DNA of 64,000 bases. Source: Lumbricus rubellus (Eukaryota > Annelida > Clitellata > Crassiclitellata > Lumbricidae). The notes under the pieces are model-generated. The model was given only the letters and a program-made list of their open reading frames with translations, made no database searches and had not been told where the DNA came from. How positions within the stretch are numbered: the stretch's first letter is position 1; every line of letters begins with the position of its first letter. Positions 40,222 through 52,972 of this stretch are shown here, piece after piece. The stretch is from assembly GCA_945859605.1 (NCBI GenBank), contig OX243812.1:1251001-1315000 (forward strand). The letters run 5' to 3'. The translations under genes were made by a program, and so were the position numbers.

Positions 40222-40401
40222 GGTCCGATTAACAACGAAGGATTGATATTCCTTTCGGACCTGGGGCAAAAGCTAAGCACCATATCGGGGGAACCACGAG
40301 AAACAACATTTTTGTTCCAGCGTATCTCGCTGATGATACAACGATACAACGCAGTTGCTTTTAGGGGCACTTTCGCCGATCAGGATACGGAATATGAATA
40401 G
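40088..40401 (+). pseudogene. LINE-type C-terminal fragment after (TAA)n
   Basis: A TAA microsatellite (to 40221) is followed by an open segment GPINNEGLIFLSDLGQKL ... LFQRISLMIQRYNAVAF. The same module occurs at 45603-45806 (minus) and 46387-46635, each next to an ATT/TAA microsatellite. It resembles a C-terminal segment of retroelement polyproteins. The repeat translations are artefacts. Confidence 0.55.
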
Positions 40402-40651
40402 GGCCGTTCCAGACTGATTTTATATTAGGCGGTAGACAAGTCCCTGAGGGATCCTGTATACCTCGGGGCAAAAAAATAATAACGTAGAAGTTGTGGTCCT
40501 TCAGGAAACACTGAATTTCGCCCAGGTAAAGCGTACATTTTGCGTCCGCTAATTCCCACTGAATTGTTCAGCTCACGTCAGAATGCAAAGACGAACAAGC
40601 CACAGCCTATAGGCTACGCTCGACTGAATAATTACATGACATTGTATTGTA

Positions 40652-40983
<332 letters not shown>

Positions 40984-41006
40984 AGTGATAGTGATAGTGG
41001 AAGCTA

Positions 41007-41090
41007 CCATATTTACACACACTCCCGTGACGTCATGGGAAGTCGCGACGTAAACTTTTGTGTGTAAATATGGCGGCCGAGAGTGAGCTG
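41007..41090. promoter_or_regulatory. Palindrome enclosing CRE, next to YY1-like site
   Basis: CCATATTTACACACA (41007-41021) and its exact complement (41059-41073) flank CCCGTGACGTCATGGG, which contains a full cAMP-response element. The right arm runs into AATATGGCGGCCGAG, a YY1-like core. CAGGTATGTT near 41195 is donor-like. Promoter-like, but no downstream protein exon could be assigned. Confidence 0.45.
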
Positions 41091-42299
41091 TGACTTTTAT
41101 CATTGGATTTCCTATAGATTTTAAGAAATTCGTATAAAATCGTAGGATCAGTTCCGAGCTTAGGGAATAGGCGCGTTTGAGTGTGCATGGTCCCAGGTAT
41201 GTTCATCTAGAGTTTGGTAAATTTTGGCGCAAGGCCCACCATAGCCTATATAATTTTACCATGGGGGTTTTCAGCGTAAACTTGGGGGATTTGCAAAAAA
41301 TCCAGAAAATTGCGGAAAGATTTGGGCAGGATCATGCCAGGATGACAAAAAAGGTCATCAGAATTTTCGGACGAGAAATTGTGAATTTTTTGTCCGGATG
41401 ACTAAAAAAGGGTCATCAGAATTTTTTGATGGGAAATTGTGGAAATTTTCGGACGATTTGGGCAACTTCTTGGGTTGTTTGACGCTCCAACTTGGATTTT
41501 TTTTTTGAGAGTGGCAACGCTGAATTTGACACAGCTCAGCACCAATCTGATTGGACGGCAATTTGTTCACGTTGCCTCTGGCCTTAATAGCCTTAATAAT
41601 TTTTAAAATCATTTTTGTGTTCGATAGGCCTACACTTTATTATTATTTTTGTATCACGAATTAGACCGGTGTCATTGCGGACAAGCTTAAAGGCCCCGAC
41701 CCCAGAGCAAAGGAACCTCGATCCCACGATGCTTACAAATACAATCATATCACACATAGGCCTACATGTAGGGCCTAGTTAGGGTTTCTACTTTGGTCTG
41801 GCGCTGCGTGGAGGGCCTAGCTTCCATGCGCTTGCGGGAACTCTGCTCTCCCACCTTTGGGTCCAGCGGCGACGTTATCTCCGATCAAATTGAGCACTTA
41901 GTGTCTTAGTCCCTTGCTCGCGTGTACTTGTAGGCCTATATATATACTGTTACAGTAACGCAGAGGCGCTATTTCTCGGTGGCTGGCTATGGAGACCTAT
42001 TGCGAACTGCCTGATTCCTAGATGTCACACCAGTACTGTTCCTTTCGAACTTGAAACTCGCATTATTTAGCTTTTGTTAGACAGGGAGTGCTTCTGAGTA
42101 GGCTAGTTTCAAGGTTCCCTATCATGGGCGTCCGCACATATCAACAAGAGCAAGAAGAGATAGCCTAGGCTACTTGCTCTATGAAAAATTGACTCCTATG
42201 CCATTTTGAATTGAATAATTCCTAGATTAAAAGAATTTGTCACAAATAATGCACAAAGTGAAATTGAAAACCTTACAGTTAGATATCTCCACGAAAATA
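41091..42299. other. Spacer between the duplicated blocks
   Basis: 41280-41460 has a short degenerate direct repeat (GGATGACAAAAAAGGTCATCAGAATTTT-like units, about 65-70 bp apart). Several TAGGCCTA palindromes at 41627-41945. No gene recognised. Confidence 0.45.
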
Positions 42300-42609
42300 T
42301 CGATCTTCTTGATTTCCTGATTTGCATTTTTCAGGCTCATACTAAAAAACTTCAGACGCGAAGATTGTGTTTTGCCACTTCTGCAAGCAATTCTACGGGC
42401 TCCCATGTGCACTATATAAGAAAAAACTCACTAGGCCTAATAATAATAATATTTAATCTTCTTTCAGAATTAATTGCATTTTGTTACTTTTGTACGTTTA
42501 CCTATTTTCTTATATCTATTCAAATGTGATTTCAAATCCGCTTCGCCTATTAATATATCACAGCATCTTTTGGGCTATTTTACATTGCAGCCTACAACAG
42601 AAAATGTAA

Positions 42610-42800
42610 CCTTTTCTGTGGTTGGTCCGGTGATCTGGAATGGCCTTTCTTTTGAGTTACGCCTACACCCTGTGATTCTACCAGGATCGTTCCGTACTAA
42701 ACTTGAAACTGTTCTTTTTAGGCGCGCTGGAGTTGGGAGCGCCTCTGAGTAGTTTTTTACTTGAAGGAGCGCTATATAAATGTCCGAATGAATGAATGAA
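42610..42800 (+). pseudogene. LINE 3' end fragment
   Basis: VVGPVIWNGLSFELR then FRTKLETVLFRR is the usual terminus of a class of non-LTR reverse transcriptases, followed by GAGCGCTATATAAATG and an (ATGA)n tail. Absent at the matching place in block A, so inserted after duplication or lost there. Confidence 0.65.
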
Positions 42801-43186
42801 TGAGTTGAGCCAACAGGTAATATGTCCCTAATAATTGGGCTTCAACAGAGGACGCTGCATAACATTATTTAATTTATTTCTCTTCGCCAAAAATGGTTCA
42901 TTCGACAGATGGCCTACTTCACGAAATGATGTACAGTTGTAGGCTACACTGTTACAGTAGAGGGGCAAACCAAAAGGAACTGCAGGAACTGATGACATTG
43001 TAAGAAAGAACCAGCAGGTTAATCAAGTAAGTAACAAATGAGACAGAAATGCATCTAAGTCAGGCACGCAAACTACTTATTATGCCTAATAATTACACGG
43101 ATAATAACCAAAGAAGTTGAAGGACGAATATTAGGTTTTGAGAAATATGTTATCGAAAAATATAAGGAAACGGGTGGAGAAAAAAG

Positions 43187-43459
43187 ATGACGAATGAGGA
43201 ACTATACAATCGATTTGGGCTAAGAGACACTCTGCTGCAAAAAGTAATCTGCAGGAAATTACAACTGTTTGGACATATAAGCAGAATGGACGACTCCAGG
43301 AAATTCAAGACGTTGGTGTTTGGTATTATGGATGGGACGAACACATGGGGACGTCCCTTCAGAGAATGGAAGGATGACATCACGGAATGGCGTGGAGACA
43401 GATCACTGCAGCAGTTGAGCCAAACAGCAAGAGAAAGAGACAAATATGGAAGGAGATGA
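43187..43459 (+). pseudogene. LINE reverse-transcriptase C-terminal fragment
   Basis: An open segment of 90 residues with LQLFGHISRMDD, FGIMDGTNTWGRPFREWKDDITEW, the conserved C-terminal domain of many LINEs. It is better preserved than its block A copy and ends at a GAT microsatellite. Confidence 0.75.
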
Positions 43460-43503
43460 TCGAAAGAGCATCAAGCACCTACGGGCGATGAACCCATGGA
43501 CAT

Positions 43504-43700
<197 letters not shown>

Positions 43701-43881
43701 GGCCATCATTGGCCTGTTAATGTTATCTAAGTTGATTGACCGAAGTCTATTAGAGTGTGTGTAAAATTGGCAGAATCAGACAATTTCCGATTAAATAGAT
43801 TTCCGATTGTTGAATCGGGTGAATGTATCAGCGTCGTTTATGGGAGTAGAAGACCACGTTCCTCTTCACCATGGCACGCAT

Positions 43882-44451
43882 CTAGTAGTCGTCGTAGAGA
43901 TCCAAATCGTGGAAACCGTGCAACACATCATCATCGTACCGATCATATGAGTCGAAGTCGTATTCATCAGAATCATAGCCACGGGCGTAGACATCATCGA
44001 AATCAAACTCATCACGTGGGTTGAAACGCGAGGTGACTGAAGGTGACACTGGTGCCGTTCCCCACTTGACAACGACATTCTCTCCCCTCTTCCACTGCGC
44101 AATGATCTGCTGGATCTGGTATTCGAGCATCGAACCGCGGCATCGAATGTACATCCCATCACATTTCGTTGTGAAGTTCCTTCCACCGGTGCTACCACTC
44201 CTCGACACGGTGATAGTGCTGATGACACCAGCCTCCTGGAGTTTCTTGTAGAGGAAGAGTCGCCTGTTGCCAGAAGCAGCGAACCAGCTACCGTTCTTGA
44301 TGGAGCACTCCAATGCGGGCATGGAAGATACGCTCAGCTGACCACTGATCAGCCGAGCGAAGGTTGATGTGAGTAAATGTCCATCAGAAAACTTGTGTGA
44401 GATGCTGTCCTGTGAATAACGGATCTCACTCGGAATTAGAGTCAGCGACAT
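43882..44451 (-). CDS. ParB/Srx-like family gene 3 (type I), intact
   Basis: 189 residues. RYSQDSISHKF at 11-21, GNRRLFLYKKL at 61-71, NFTTKCDGMYIRCR and IIAQWKRGENVVVKW form the core. The tail (about 145-189) is acidic and aromatic (FDFDDVYARGYDSDEYDF, then DRYDDDV, LYDDY). It is the best reference for type I, as gene 1 is disrupted. An acceptor-like TTATTTTAG lies 22 bp upstream of the ATG. The exon-1 candidate with ISRE is at 46914-47163. No signal peptide. Role unknown; a nuclear or cytosolic soluble protein is likely from composition. Confidence 0.62.
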   Translation of the reverse strand: MSLTLIPSEIRYSQDSISHKFSDGHLLTSTFARLISGQLSVSSMPALECSIKNGSWFAASGNRRLFLYKKLQEAGVISTITVSRSGSTGGRNFTTKCDGMYIRCRGSMLEYQIQQIIAQWKRGENVVVKWGTAPVSPSVTSRFNPRDEFDFDDVYARGYDSDEYDFDSYDRYDDDVLHGFHDLDLYDDY

Positions 44452-44566
44452 CTTTAGTCAGAGCGGAAATAGATCTAAAATAACCCATAATGCGGAGTCT
44501 CTGACATGTCATCGCAACAATACAATGCAATACAATGCAATACAATGCAATGCACTACAATACAAT

Positions 44567-44634
44567 GGTAGTAGTAGCAGTGGTTATAGTAGTAGTAGCA
44601 GCAGCAATAGTAGTATAGTAGTAGTAGCAGTAGC

Positions 44635-44715
<81 letters not shown>

Positions 44716-44772
44716 CTAGTAGTAGTAGTAGTAGTAGTAGTAGTAGCAGTAGTAGTAGTAGTAGTAGCAGAA
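44567..44772. repeat. (GTA)n microsatellite
   Basis: About 205 bp of GTA/AGT repeat with some GCA interruptions, in the putative intron of gene 3. Confidence 0.9.
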
Positions 44773-45509
44773 GTAATCTTAGTTTTTAATTTTAAACTGA
44801 CTCAGCGAAGTATGATTTCAATACATATTAGGAACGGATGACCACAATTTCTTTCTGGAGTGGAATTTAACTGTTTGGCAGCGATGCAAGGCTGCCGTCA
44901 GATCATACAGTGCAGCTGAGCTTTGATAAAACTTTCTCTACAGAACTCAGATTAATTTTGTGCAATTGCAGCCAGACAACTTTGAACATCAAGAACAGTG
45001 TAGGCCTAAATAGCAGATGTGACATGTGAAAACAAGAGTTTTCAAGTTGTGAGTTCGTCTGAATGACATCTCTGTTGTCTGTCATAGTAGGCTATTTGGT
45101 TCTCTGCTTGGTTGTATGTTTCTGACATAAAAACTAATATTGCGGAAGTGGGATTTAAATTAACCATCTTGGAAGCACCTAAAAACACTGATAACGGCGA
45201 CATTCAATTGCAAACACAGGAATGTTGTAGGCCTAATCATAACCATAATTCGCTTACACTTCTATAGCGACGATTTTTAAGGCACAAGGCAATAATTGAT
45301 GGCGGTAGAAAACCAATCAGGTAAATCTACACAAATGTAGGCTACTCAACCTTCCATTCGGCAGAATGATGGCACTGGCAAATCTAGTCGTAGGATGCGA
45401 TGGTAGCCATGCATGGCTGCCAAACAGTTAAATTCTACTCCTGTAATAACTTGTGATCATACATGAATTGAAATCAAAATGTGTTGTGTCAGTTTGAAAT
45501 TAAGCGAAA
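44773..45509 (-). other. Intronic or intergenic sequence, no gene
   Basis: Partly matches block A 34180-34450 (CTACTCAACCTTCCATTCGGCAG-type segment). Nothing else supported. Confidence 0.45.
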
Positions 45510-45519
45510 ATTATTATTA

Positions 45520-45578
<59 letters not shown>

Positions 45579-45806
45579 ATTATTAAAACTAGTCCGGAAT
45601 TGTCAGGCATCGTCTTCAGGGTTTGAACAGAAAGAGCCTCGGAAGGCCACGGCATTAAAGCGCTGGATAGAAATCGACAAACGTTGGAAGAGATAGCACG
45701 TTTCTCTAGACTCCCTTGAAAATTCGGAAAGACGTCTTCCAAGATCTTTGACGAAAACAAGACCGCTTTCGTTGATTGGACCTAGGGTCTCGAAGGCCAG
45801 CGGCAC
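45510..45806 (-). pseudogene. LINE-type C-terminal fragment with (TTA)n
   Basis: The minus strand encodes LAFETLGPINESGLVF ... LFQRLSISIQRFNAVAF, the same module as at 40222-40401, followed by a (TAA)n tract at 45515-45580 on the plus strand as TTA. Confidence 0.55.
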
Positions 45807-45994
45807 AAATAAGTAGGTTTTGGACAGTACTGTTCACTGTACTTCGCATTCTTTCTGGTAGCAGCCAGCTCAGCCGCCGCTGCAGCTTTATTATTATTAT
45901 TATTATTTTTTTTTTTTTTTTTTGCCCCGAGGTAAACATGATCCCTCGGGGACTTCAACTCTCTCGATAAAAACAAATTGTCTGGAATGGACCC

Positions 45995-46031
45995 TAATCG
46001 TCAAGGTCCGAGTTGGAGACCTTGACGATTA
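45995..46031. other. 14-bp perfect hairpin
   Basis: TAATCGTCAAGGTC and its complement with a 9-base loop. No transposon or gene context; a short inverted repeat. Confidence 0.6.
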
Positions 46032-46198
46032 TTATTATTATTATTTTTTTTAAAATATTTTTTATTATAATATTTTAATATCTTCAAGAAAACACATCAA
46101 CAACAGGAAACACACACAAAAAACAGAAAAGCTACAGCTACAGTCACACGTCTTCCGTTTCCATTAAAAAAAAAAATTAAAAAAAAAATAAAAAAATA

Positions 46199-46232
46199 AT
46201 GATAATGATAATGAATAATAACAATAATAAAA

Positions 46233-46297
<65 letters not shown>

Positions 46298-46635
46298 TGC
46301 TACTGCTATTACTATTACTATTATTGGCTGTCACGGCTGGAGCAGCAGCAGAAATTGCAGATACCAGAAAGGAGAAAAAATATCTGTCAATAACAACCTC
46401 ACATGACTTCATTCCGCTGGCCCTGGAGACACTAGGTCCCATCAACTCTAGGGGAATTGATATGTTAATCGATTTAGGTCGGCACTTGTCACGGGCGTCT
46501 GACGACCCGAGGGAGACGTCGTTCCTATTCCAACGACTGTCAGTACTTATTCAGCGTTTTAACGCTGTGGCCTTCACGGGTTCTTTCGCTAACAGTATGC
46601 CAGATTTGGGAGAGGGAGGCTATAAATTGGCATAG
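46199..46635 (+). pseudogene. LINE-type C-terminal fragment with (ATT)n
   Basis: After an ATT microsatellite (about 46230-46310), the frame reads LALETLGPINSRGIDML ... SFLFQRLSVLIQRFNAVAF, the third copy of this module in the window. Confidence 0.55.
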
Positions 46636-46659
46636 TAACCTTTTGTAACATGACGAATA

Positions 46660-46678
46660 ATAATAATAATAATATTAC

Positions 46679-46726
<48 letters not shown>

Positions 46727-46748
46727 TAATAATAATAATTATTAATAT

Positions 46749-46789
<41 letters not shown>

Positions 46790-46795
46790 TTTTTA
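46660..46795. repeat. TAA/TTA and ATC microsatellites
   Basis: Compound trinucleotide tracts in the putative intron of gene 3. Confidence 0.9.
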
Positions 46796-46913
46796 AAAAG
46801 ATCGTTGACCAAGAGCAGATTTTGATATTATTGGTTTACGACCAAGTATTATAGATTTATTCTGTCCCTCGTATTGCTCTTCTTCCCTTCTTCTTGATGA
46901 AGTTAAATCTTAC

Positions 46914-47163
46914 CATCGAAATGAACGACGACCGCCGACTGACGATCAATAAGGAACAAGTCAGAACCTGCGTTAACTTTGTTGATATATCACGTACGGT
47001 ACGTGTGAGTTTGCAGCAGTGTGCAACAATGCCTGTCTGCCTTTTGTCTGGTCGGATGTCTGCTTCTCTGTCTGTGTGCTTTTAGCATTCCTGCATGTTT
47101 ATGTTTAGTTGCTTACTGCGACACAGTTTACAGCGGAAAGTTTCCTTTGCAGAAATCGAAACT
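46914..47163 (-). promoter_or_regulatory. ISRE-like site and putative exon 1 of gene 3
   Basis: Plus strand AGAAATCGAAACTGAAAG from 47151; gene strand AGTTTCGATTTCT, an exact ISRE core. The downstream exon-like segment ends ATTTCGATG|GTAAGATTTA, identical around the donor to gene 1. Confidence 0.55.
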
Positions 47164-47229
47164 GAAAGACATGATATTTTTGCTGCGTCATCACATCCCA
47201 AGTCTTGATTGGCAGGTAGGCCTACATTA

Positions 47230-48427
47230 GCGGCGCAGTTTTCTTCTCATTTCATATAGCAAAACCTACATTGTAGCAGAGGTACCAGTCGTTGTCTGAG
47301 AAGTAACAGGTTACCGCTCCCCGCCTTAGAGTGAGGTATGGGTCGGTTGGAAGGGTAAACGACGACCTCTTGTATTGCTCGGGAATTTGAGATGAATGGC
47401 TGCAAAACTGTTACAGGGGTCGTTTTGGAAAACTTAGAAATTTCGCCACACCCTGTCCCGGCCCTTGCGAGGCGGGGTTAGGACTGGGTGAGACTGGGTG
47501 GGAGCGGGGTGGTCCTGGTGGTATTCTGCCCTGCTGGAATGTTTAAAAAACCGTCGTTGCTCGGGAAATTTTGGTTCTTCGCAACCACCCAGCCCCAGCT
47601 CCACCCCGTTGGGAGGAGTGGGTTCTGGGCGGGTCTGGGTGGCGCTTTGTCTTAGCTGCAGGATTTTAGATGAATTGCTGCACAACTGTGGCGAAAGTGT
47701 GAAAATAGTGAAATTTCGATTTTTCAACCCCATCCAACTTCGCGACTGGTTCACCGTGGTGGACTTCTGTCGAGGATTACATTATTATACACACCCACAT
47801 TGCTTTTCATATAAATGTAGTATTAGTATTAGTAGTATTAGTAGTAGTATTAGTAGTAGTAGTAAGCCTAGTTGTCGTTGTCGTTGTAGCAGTAGTAGTA
47901 GCAGTTATCATTGCATTAGTCCTGCAAAAGCATCTAGAAAACCAGCTACCTGGGAACCTAAAGGGACAAACAATCAATACCAGTCGTAGTACCTTAATGG
48001 CGTCTTCGGGGTTATCGCTGGTCAACAACAATGTGATTCAATATCCTAGTTCGTCGTCTAGCGCTTCCAGTTAGATAAAAGAAAATATATTGTTGGGTCA
48101 GAGAACAACATTATATTACGATTCATCAGTTGTTTTACATGTGACATTACATTTTGACTTTTTTTCGTATTCTCTGGTAGGCATACACATTACACAGTCT
48201 GTAAAAATAAAAACTCTTCCAAATTTCCTGACAACTAGATCCCCGATTTAATTCACAATTATTGATAAGATCAGCAACTTAAAATAGACAGTTACTAGGC
48301 CAATACTATTTAGTTATTCTACAATCTACACGGTAAACGTGGGTAACCAACCATGATTGTGGTAGGAGCACAGCAAGCATCTAATAATCGTTGGTTTCAA
48401 TAAGTTTAGTAGTATTAAGTCCCAATA
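47230..48427. other. Non-coding between genes 3 and 4
   Basis: Duplicates block A 35040-36540, minus the telomere-like and GTA expansions. Short AGT runs at 47820-47905. No gene. Confidence 0.5.
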
Positions 48428-48886
48428 CTAATCGGAATCATCATCGTCATCATCGTCGTAATAAACAGTTGGCTCTGGCTCTGGCTCAACCTTCCACTTA
48501 GCAACGACATTTTCGCCTCTCTTCCACTGCGCAATGATCTCCTCTGTTTGGCTCTCGAGAATCGGTCTGCGGCAGTGAATGGATAGTCCATTGTCTTTGG
48601 TCGTGAAGTTGCTGCCTCCAGTGCTTTCGATCTTCTCCACTGTAATGTCTTTGATGACGCCTGCATTCTGGAGCTTCTTGTAAAGAAACAGACGTCTGTT
48701 ACCAGAAGCGGCATACCAGTTGTGGTCCTTCATGAAACACTGAATGTTGGGCAGACTTGTCACACTCATCTGACGACTGATCAACTGAGCGAAGGTTGAT
48801 GTGAGAAAATTGCCATCACGAAACTTGTGAGAGATGCTGTCCTGTGAATAGCGGATCTCATAAGGTCTCAGTTGAAGAAGCGTCAT
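48428..48886 (-). CDS. ParB/Srx-like family gene 4 (type II)
   Basis: 152 residues from ATG 48886 (MTLLQLRPYEIRYSQ), chosen because it aligns with the gene 2 start. The frame is open up to 48964, but that part holds an acceptor-like CTTTCCTCGACCAG and a TTCTTCAG also present before gene 2. Core: RYSQDSISHKF, GNRRLFLYKKL, NFTTKDNGLSIHCR, IIAQWKRGENVVAKW. The tail is short, DDDDDDDSD, against about 25 acidic residues in gene 2, showing repeat-length variation. Intact. Confidence 0.6.
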   Translation of the reverse strand: MTLLQLRPYEIRYSQDSISHKFRDGNFLTSTFAQLISRQMSVTSLPNIQCFMKDHNWYAASGNRRLFLYKKLQNAGVIKDITVEKIESTGGSNFTTKDNGLSIHCRRPILESQTEEIIAQWKRGENVVAKWKVEPEPEPTVYYDDDDDDDSD

Positions 48887-48964
48887 CGTTATTCGGAGCT
48901 GAAGAACCCTGGTCGAGGAAAGAAGTTTAACAAAGCTACAGACTGGGATCAAAGGATGACCCAC

Positions 48965-50426
48965 AATAATTATTCTGTGCTTTGAACATTGGAAGTGCCA
49001 ATTTCAAGGTCATAAAAAGACATTGCTTAAAACGCAGAATAGAACCTGCATGTAAGTGCAAGTTGTAAACTTCAAGTTTTTATAGAGCAAACCGAAAGTC
49101 AGGAGCAAAGAACCAGATTATTCACGGACTTCTTCTAATCATCATAGATGTCTACCACGTTCAGTGCAAAAAATAATCGATAGGCGGTATGATTAACATA
49201 ATTTAATTTGTAAGTCTACCTGAGGGATGAGTCTATGTTCACATTATTACTTGTATAAATAGTAAGACTGAGGACCATGGCCAGTGATTTTCCAAATGTG
49301 GGTCTGGGACATTCACCCAGGTTACAGCAGCGCTCTCGCCATAGTCCGTCAATTTCCTGAAGACTGTCTATAATAATTCTATCGATGAGTGAGGACTAAT
49401 ATTTTGGGGACAGAGGCGACCAGTACGCAAACTTGATGGTATACAACTATACATGTATATCTATTTGTGGCTGATTTGAGGATAGTGAGTGCTTTTGCTC
49501 GAGATGATAGACTATCATAGTTATTCAAATATTTTGATGCAATTCGAACTTATAATATTGTAACTATAATGTCAATATCAAAGGTTAAAATATCGAACAA
49601 CCATTTCTTAAGGCAGCAACCGTTGTACATTGAATACAAACAGAACAACAACCATTAATGGTTAGTTGCATCGAAAATGAAAACAAAAATCAACACATGG
49701 TAAAACGAAAGGATCGTGTAAGGTTGTGCGCTTAAAGGGAGCTCCAAATGGACAAGACCCACTCTCAGAGGTAGCCACTCTCAGAGGTAGCCTACCCCAA
49801 CATTAGATTAGGCGTCGGTGGAAGGATAAATCTGACCATAATAAATTTTGAGCAGATGATACCTTAACTAATAGTCATAATGATTAATGCAATCATAAAA
49901 GTAGGTAGGCCTATACTAGACAGCCATGCATAAAAATGACATTGTTTTAACGAAGTGCTCGCATTGGCGAAATAGATCGTAGGTCTAGTGGCCGGAGCAG
50001 TAGGCCTAATCATGGTAGAAGGTTAACAAGGAAATAATTTTAAAAGTAGGTCTACTTGAATCAAATCAAAATTAACTAGGGTAGTTAATTCATAAGACAG
50101 ATTGATGCACAATGCGAAACACCTCAAAGTATGCTGACATTAATAATTTCAAAATATGTCCGCGGCTTCCAGAAACAATAAGTAACTAATAATTAGATTT
50201 GATTAACTACTAAGACAATGCAGAAGCTAAAGTCACCGTCTAGAGTTCTAGACTCATCAAAGTCATCATAGCCACTTTATGTGGACATAATGCAGTTTGG
50301 CGACAGAGCAAGTCTTAAAGTGCCGCTTACGAGCGCTACAAGTCTAAGGTTCAAACGGTGGCAATTTATCATAAAATTCAGATAAATAAATGTCGCCACT
50401 TGATAATCTGTCATATAAAATCTTAC
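48965..50426 (-). other. Putative intron of gene 4
   Basis: No ORF supported. It matches 38360-39640 of block A throughout, with small indels. Confidence 0.45.
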
Positions 50427-50667
50427 CCACCACCGGACTGCAGAATGTCGACTGAAAAAGCCAACGATTAAATACTCATAAGCTGCATATGTTGTAGTCA
50501 CGATTGAGTCTGCGTTGCTAGGCATTTGTCTGTCGTTGCCTTTGTCTGTCTCTGTCTGCGAGTACCTGTCTGTTCCTAGGCCTATGTCTTTATTCTTTTG
50601 TGCTGACTGTTTGTCTCTGCCGCAGTGTGGTGCACAAGGTTTCTTTTCCAAAATCGAAAACTGAAAG
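50427..50667 (-). promoter_or_regulatory. ISRE-like site and putative exon 1 of gene 4
   Basis: CAAAATCGAAAACTGAAAG at 50649-50667, the same one-base-expanded ISRE form as gene 2. The segment runs through CAGACA repeats to CCGGTGGTGG|GTAAGATTT on the minus strand. Confidence 0.45.
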
Positions 50668-50695
50668 ACGGAAATATCCCGATGTCAACTCATTG

Positions 50696-52493
50696 TCGTA
50701 GGCTAATCGTAGTCTTAAAATCCTGCAGACATTTTGGTAATTGGAAGACCTATCGAGTTTATAAAAACACACTAAAATTTGATAAATGCACAGGCCTAAA
50801 TGCACGCGTCGGACAGAGAGATCATGGGGATTCATGGGTATATAGCCTACTTAAAGAGCCGTATTTTTACCCAGTGGACGAATTATTCAGTTTCTCGACA
50901 GAAAGTCGAAATTAGAAGAAGGTTTAAAATTTGTGCTCAAAGAGACACAGGCCTACATGTAATTTAACGTCGTACATGTAGGCTTAGGCGTCAGAATGTC
51001 CACATTGTCCAGTGTCCCAGCAATTTTTTTAATGTAAACTTTTTTTATAGCCTAACGTTTACGGCTCGTTCTTAAACTGTAGCATTTTTTATGTCGTGTA
51101 GACCTATACTTTTACGACAGAGATCAACATAGTCATAAACATCGTCGTTTTTATCGTCATCGTAACCGCTAGTGTTAACTCTTCGCTTTCGTCGCTGCTT
51201 TTATCACTATCATGGTCATCGAGGTAAAGCTGAACCACGGAAATGGAGGTCGTAATATCGCAAAAATATATGCAAGTCTTGTAAAATATTTGTTCCTGGA
51301 GATATCGGTGATGGAAAGGGCCATAAAACTGTCCTCACTCTCACCCGCATTATTGCTCGTATGGGAAGAGGTCTAATTGCTGCATATCTTCAGTCTTATA
51401 TTCGCCAGACTGAGGCTAAAAATCGGATAATCATAGCTAAACGTCGCACTTGATCACACGTCTGGTCTCCAGTCCCAATATTAGTCTTGGAAACAGTCAT
51501 AGAAAGAAGAGTGGACAGAAAATAGGATCAGATACCGGGTAGCCTATACACCATGATTATTATCAAAGCCAACATGATTATTATAATTATAAGCCCATCA
51601 ACGGGCCGTGGAGTTCAAATGGCCTGCAATTAAATTGAGGGAGGTTGCTTATGGTCATGGTCAACACTCATGCAGGCACGAAGAGCACACGGTCGCGGGA
51701 TCGCTTCCCACCCAAAGATCCACTCAACCTTCCAGTCAGCAAGTGACGTTGGTTATTAAATGAGTAATAGGAAGTGATGGGCGCCCTGCTGGTTGCCGAC
51801 GGTTAAATTTCACTCATGTAATAACTTGTGATCATCAAATTGTCATCATCCTGTTAAAAATTTACAAAAGGAAGGTCATAGTGTGGAATGAAAACTAGAC
51901 ATGAAATCATTGTAGGCTACTCCTGCGTAGGCCTATACATGATTGCTTGCTATAGATTTACGGTGGTTCTGCTACTTGTGGCTGCGGAATGTTTCTCCGA
52001 TGCAGTAAACGAAACACAGAGAGGAAAATATATTCCTCTTCTCCACTATAAAATGCACATTGTGCACAGGCAGCAAAGCATTGTAATCGTGGCCATCATC
52101 GACAACAGCGTCGAACAATTCATCGCATTCTTTTGTTTTCATAACGCCGATATTGTTTTCTGTGACTACAAGATCATAATCAACGTTTCATAGATTTCCC
52201 AGAAGCAACGAAGACACACAGACAGACAGACACAAACGAACAGACGCAAATACAGACATGCAGACACTGGTGCCTGATTACACTTAATTTTTTAACAACG
52301 AATTACCAAAATAAATTAATAAATAACTCAATGAATGAATTTAAGAGAAATAAATTGATAAAAAAATTGTGAGTTGAAATCAAGCAAAAAAACAACTGAA
52401 TGAGCAAGTTAGATAAGTAAATAATAATAGTATTGAAAACTAAAATAATAAACTAATAGTAAGTAAGTAGATAAATAGACAAGAGAACTTTCG
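50696..52493. other. Intergenic, no gene supported
   Basis: A 101-residue ORF at 51888-52193 has no recognisable domain and ordinary chance length. 51700-51850 echoes a segment seen at 34300-34420 and 45340-45460. Confidence 0.45.
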
Positions 52494-52811
52494 TTGACAG
52501 AAATGAAAGAGAGACAGACAGACAAAGACAGACAGACAGAGAGAGGCAGACAGACAAACAGACAGTCAGACAGACAGAGACAGACAGACAGAGACAGAAA
52601 CAGAGTGACTGAGAGAGACAGAGAGAGCGAGAGATGGAGATGGAAAGAGAAGAGAAAGAGTCAGTCAGTTAGTAAGTCAGTAAGTCAGTCAGTCAGTCAG
52701 CCTTTCAGTCAGTCAGTCAGTCAGTCAGTCAGTCAGTCAGTCAGTCAGTCAGTCAGTCAGTCAGTCAGTCAGTCAGTCAGTCAGTCAGTCAGTCAGTCAG
52801 TCAGTCAGTCA

Positions 52812-52845
<34 letters not shown>

Positions 52846-52855
52846 AAGTAAGTCA

Positions 52856-52889
<34 letters not shown>

Positions 52890-52972
52890 AAGTCAGTAAG
52901 TAAGTCAGTCAGTCAGTCAGTCAGCCAGTCAGTCAGTCAGTCAGTCAGTCAGTCAGTCAGTCAGTTAGTAAC
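52494..52972. repeat. CAGA then (CAGT)n microsatellite
   Basis: 52500-52640 is CAGACAGA/GAGA; 52660-52972 is almost pure CAGT with a few TAAG interruptions. The Ser/Val/Gln ORF is an artefact. Confidence 0.95.

Noticed and set aside
50277..50651. 124-residue minus-strand ORF
   Set aside because: It coincides with the putative non-coding exon 1 of gene 4 and its CAGACA repeats; the gene 2 counterpart is not open.
51888..52193. 101-residue ORF with a hydrophobic segment
   Set aside because: Ordinary chance length, no domain, no paralogue in the duplicated blocks, no splice or promoter support.
52494..52847. Gln/Ser/Val repeat protein
   Set aside because: CAGA and CAGT microsatellites read through; a 4-bp unit cycles all frames.
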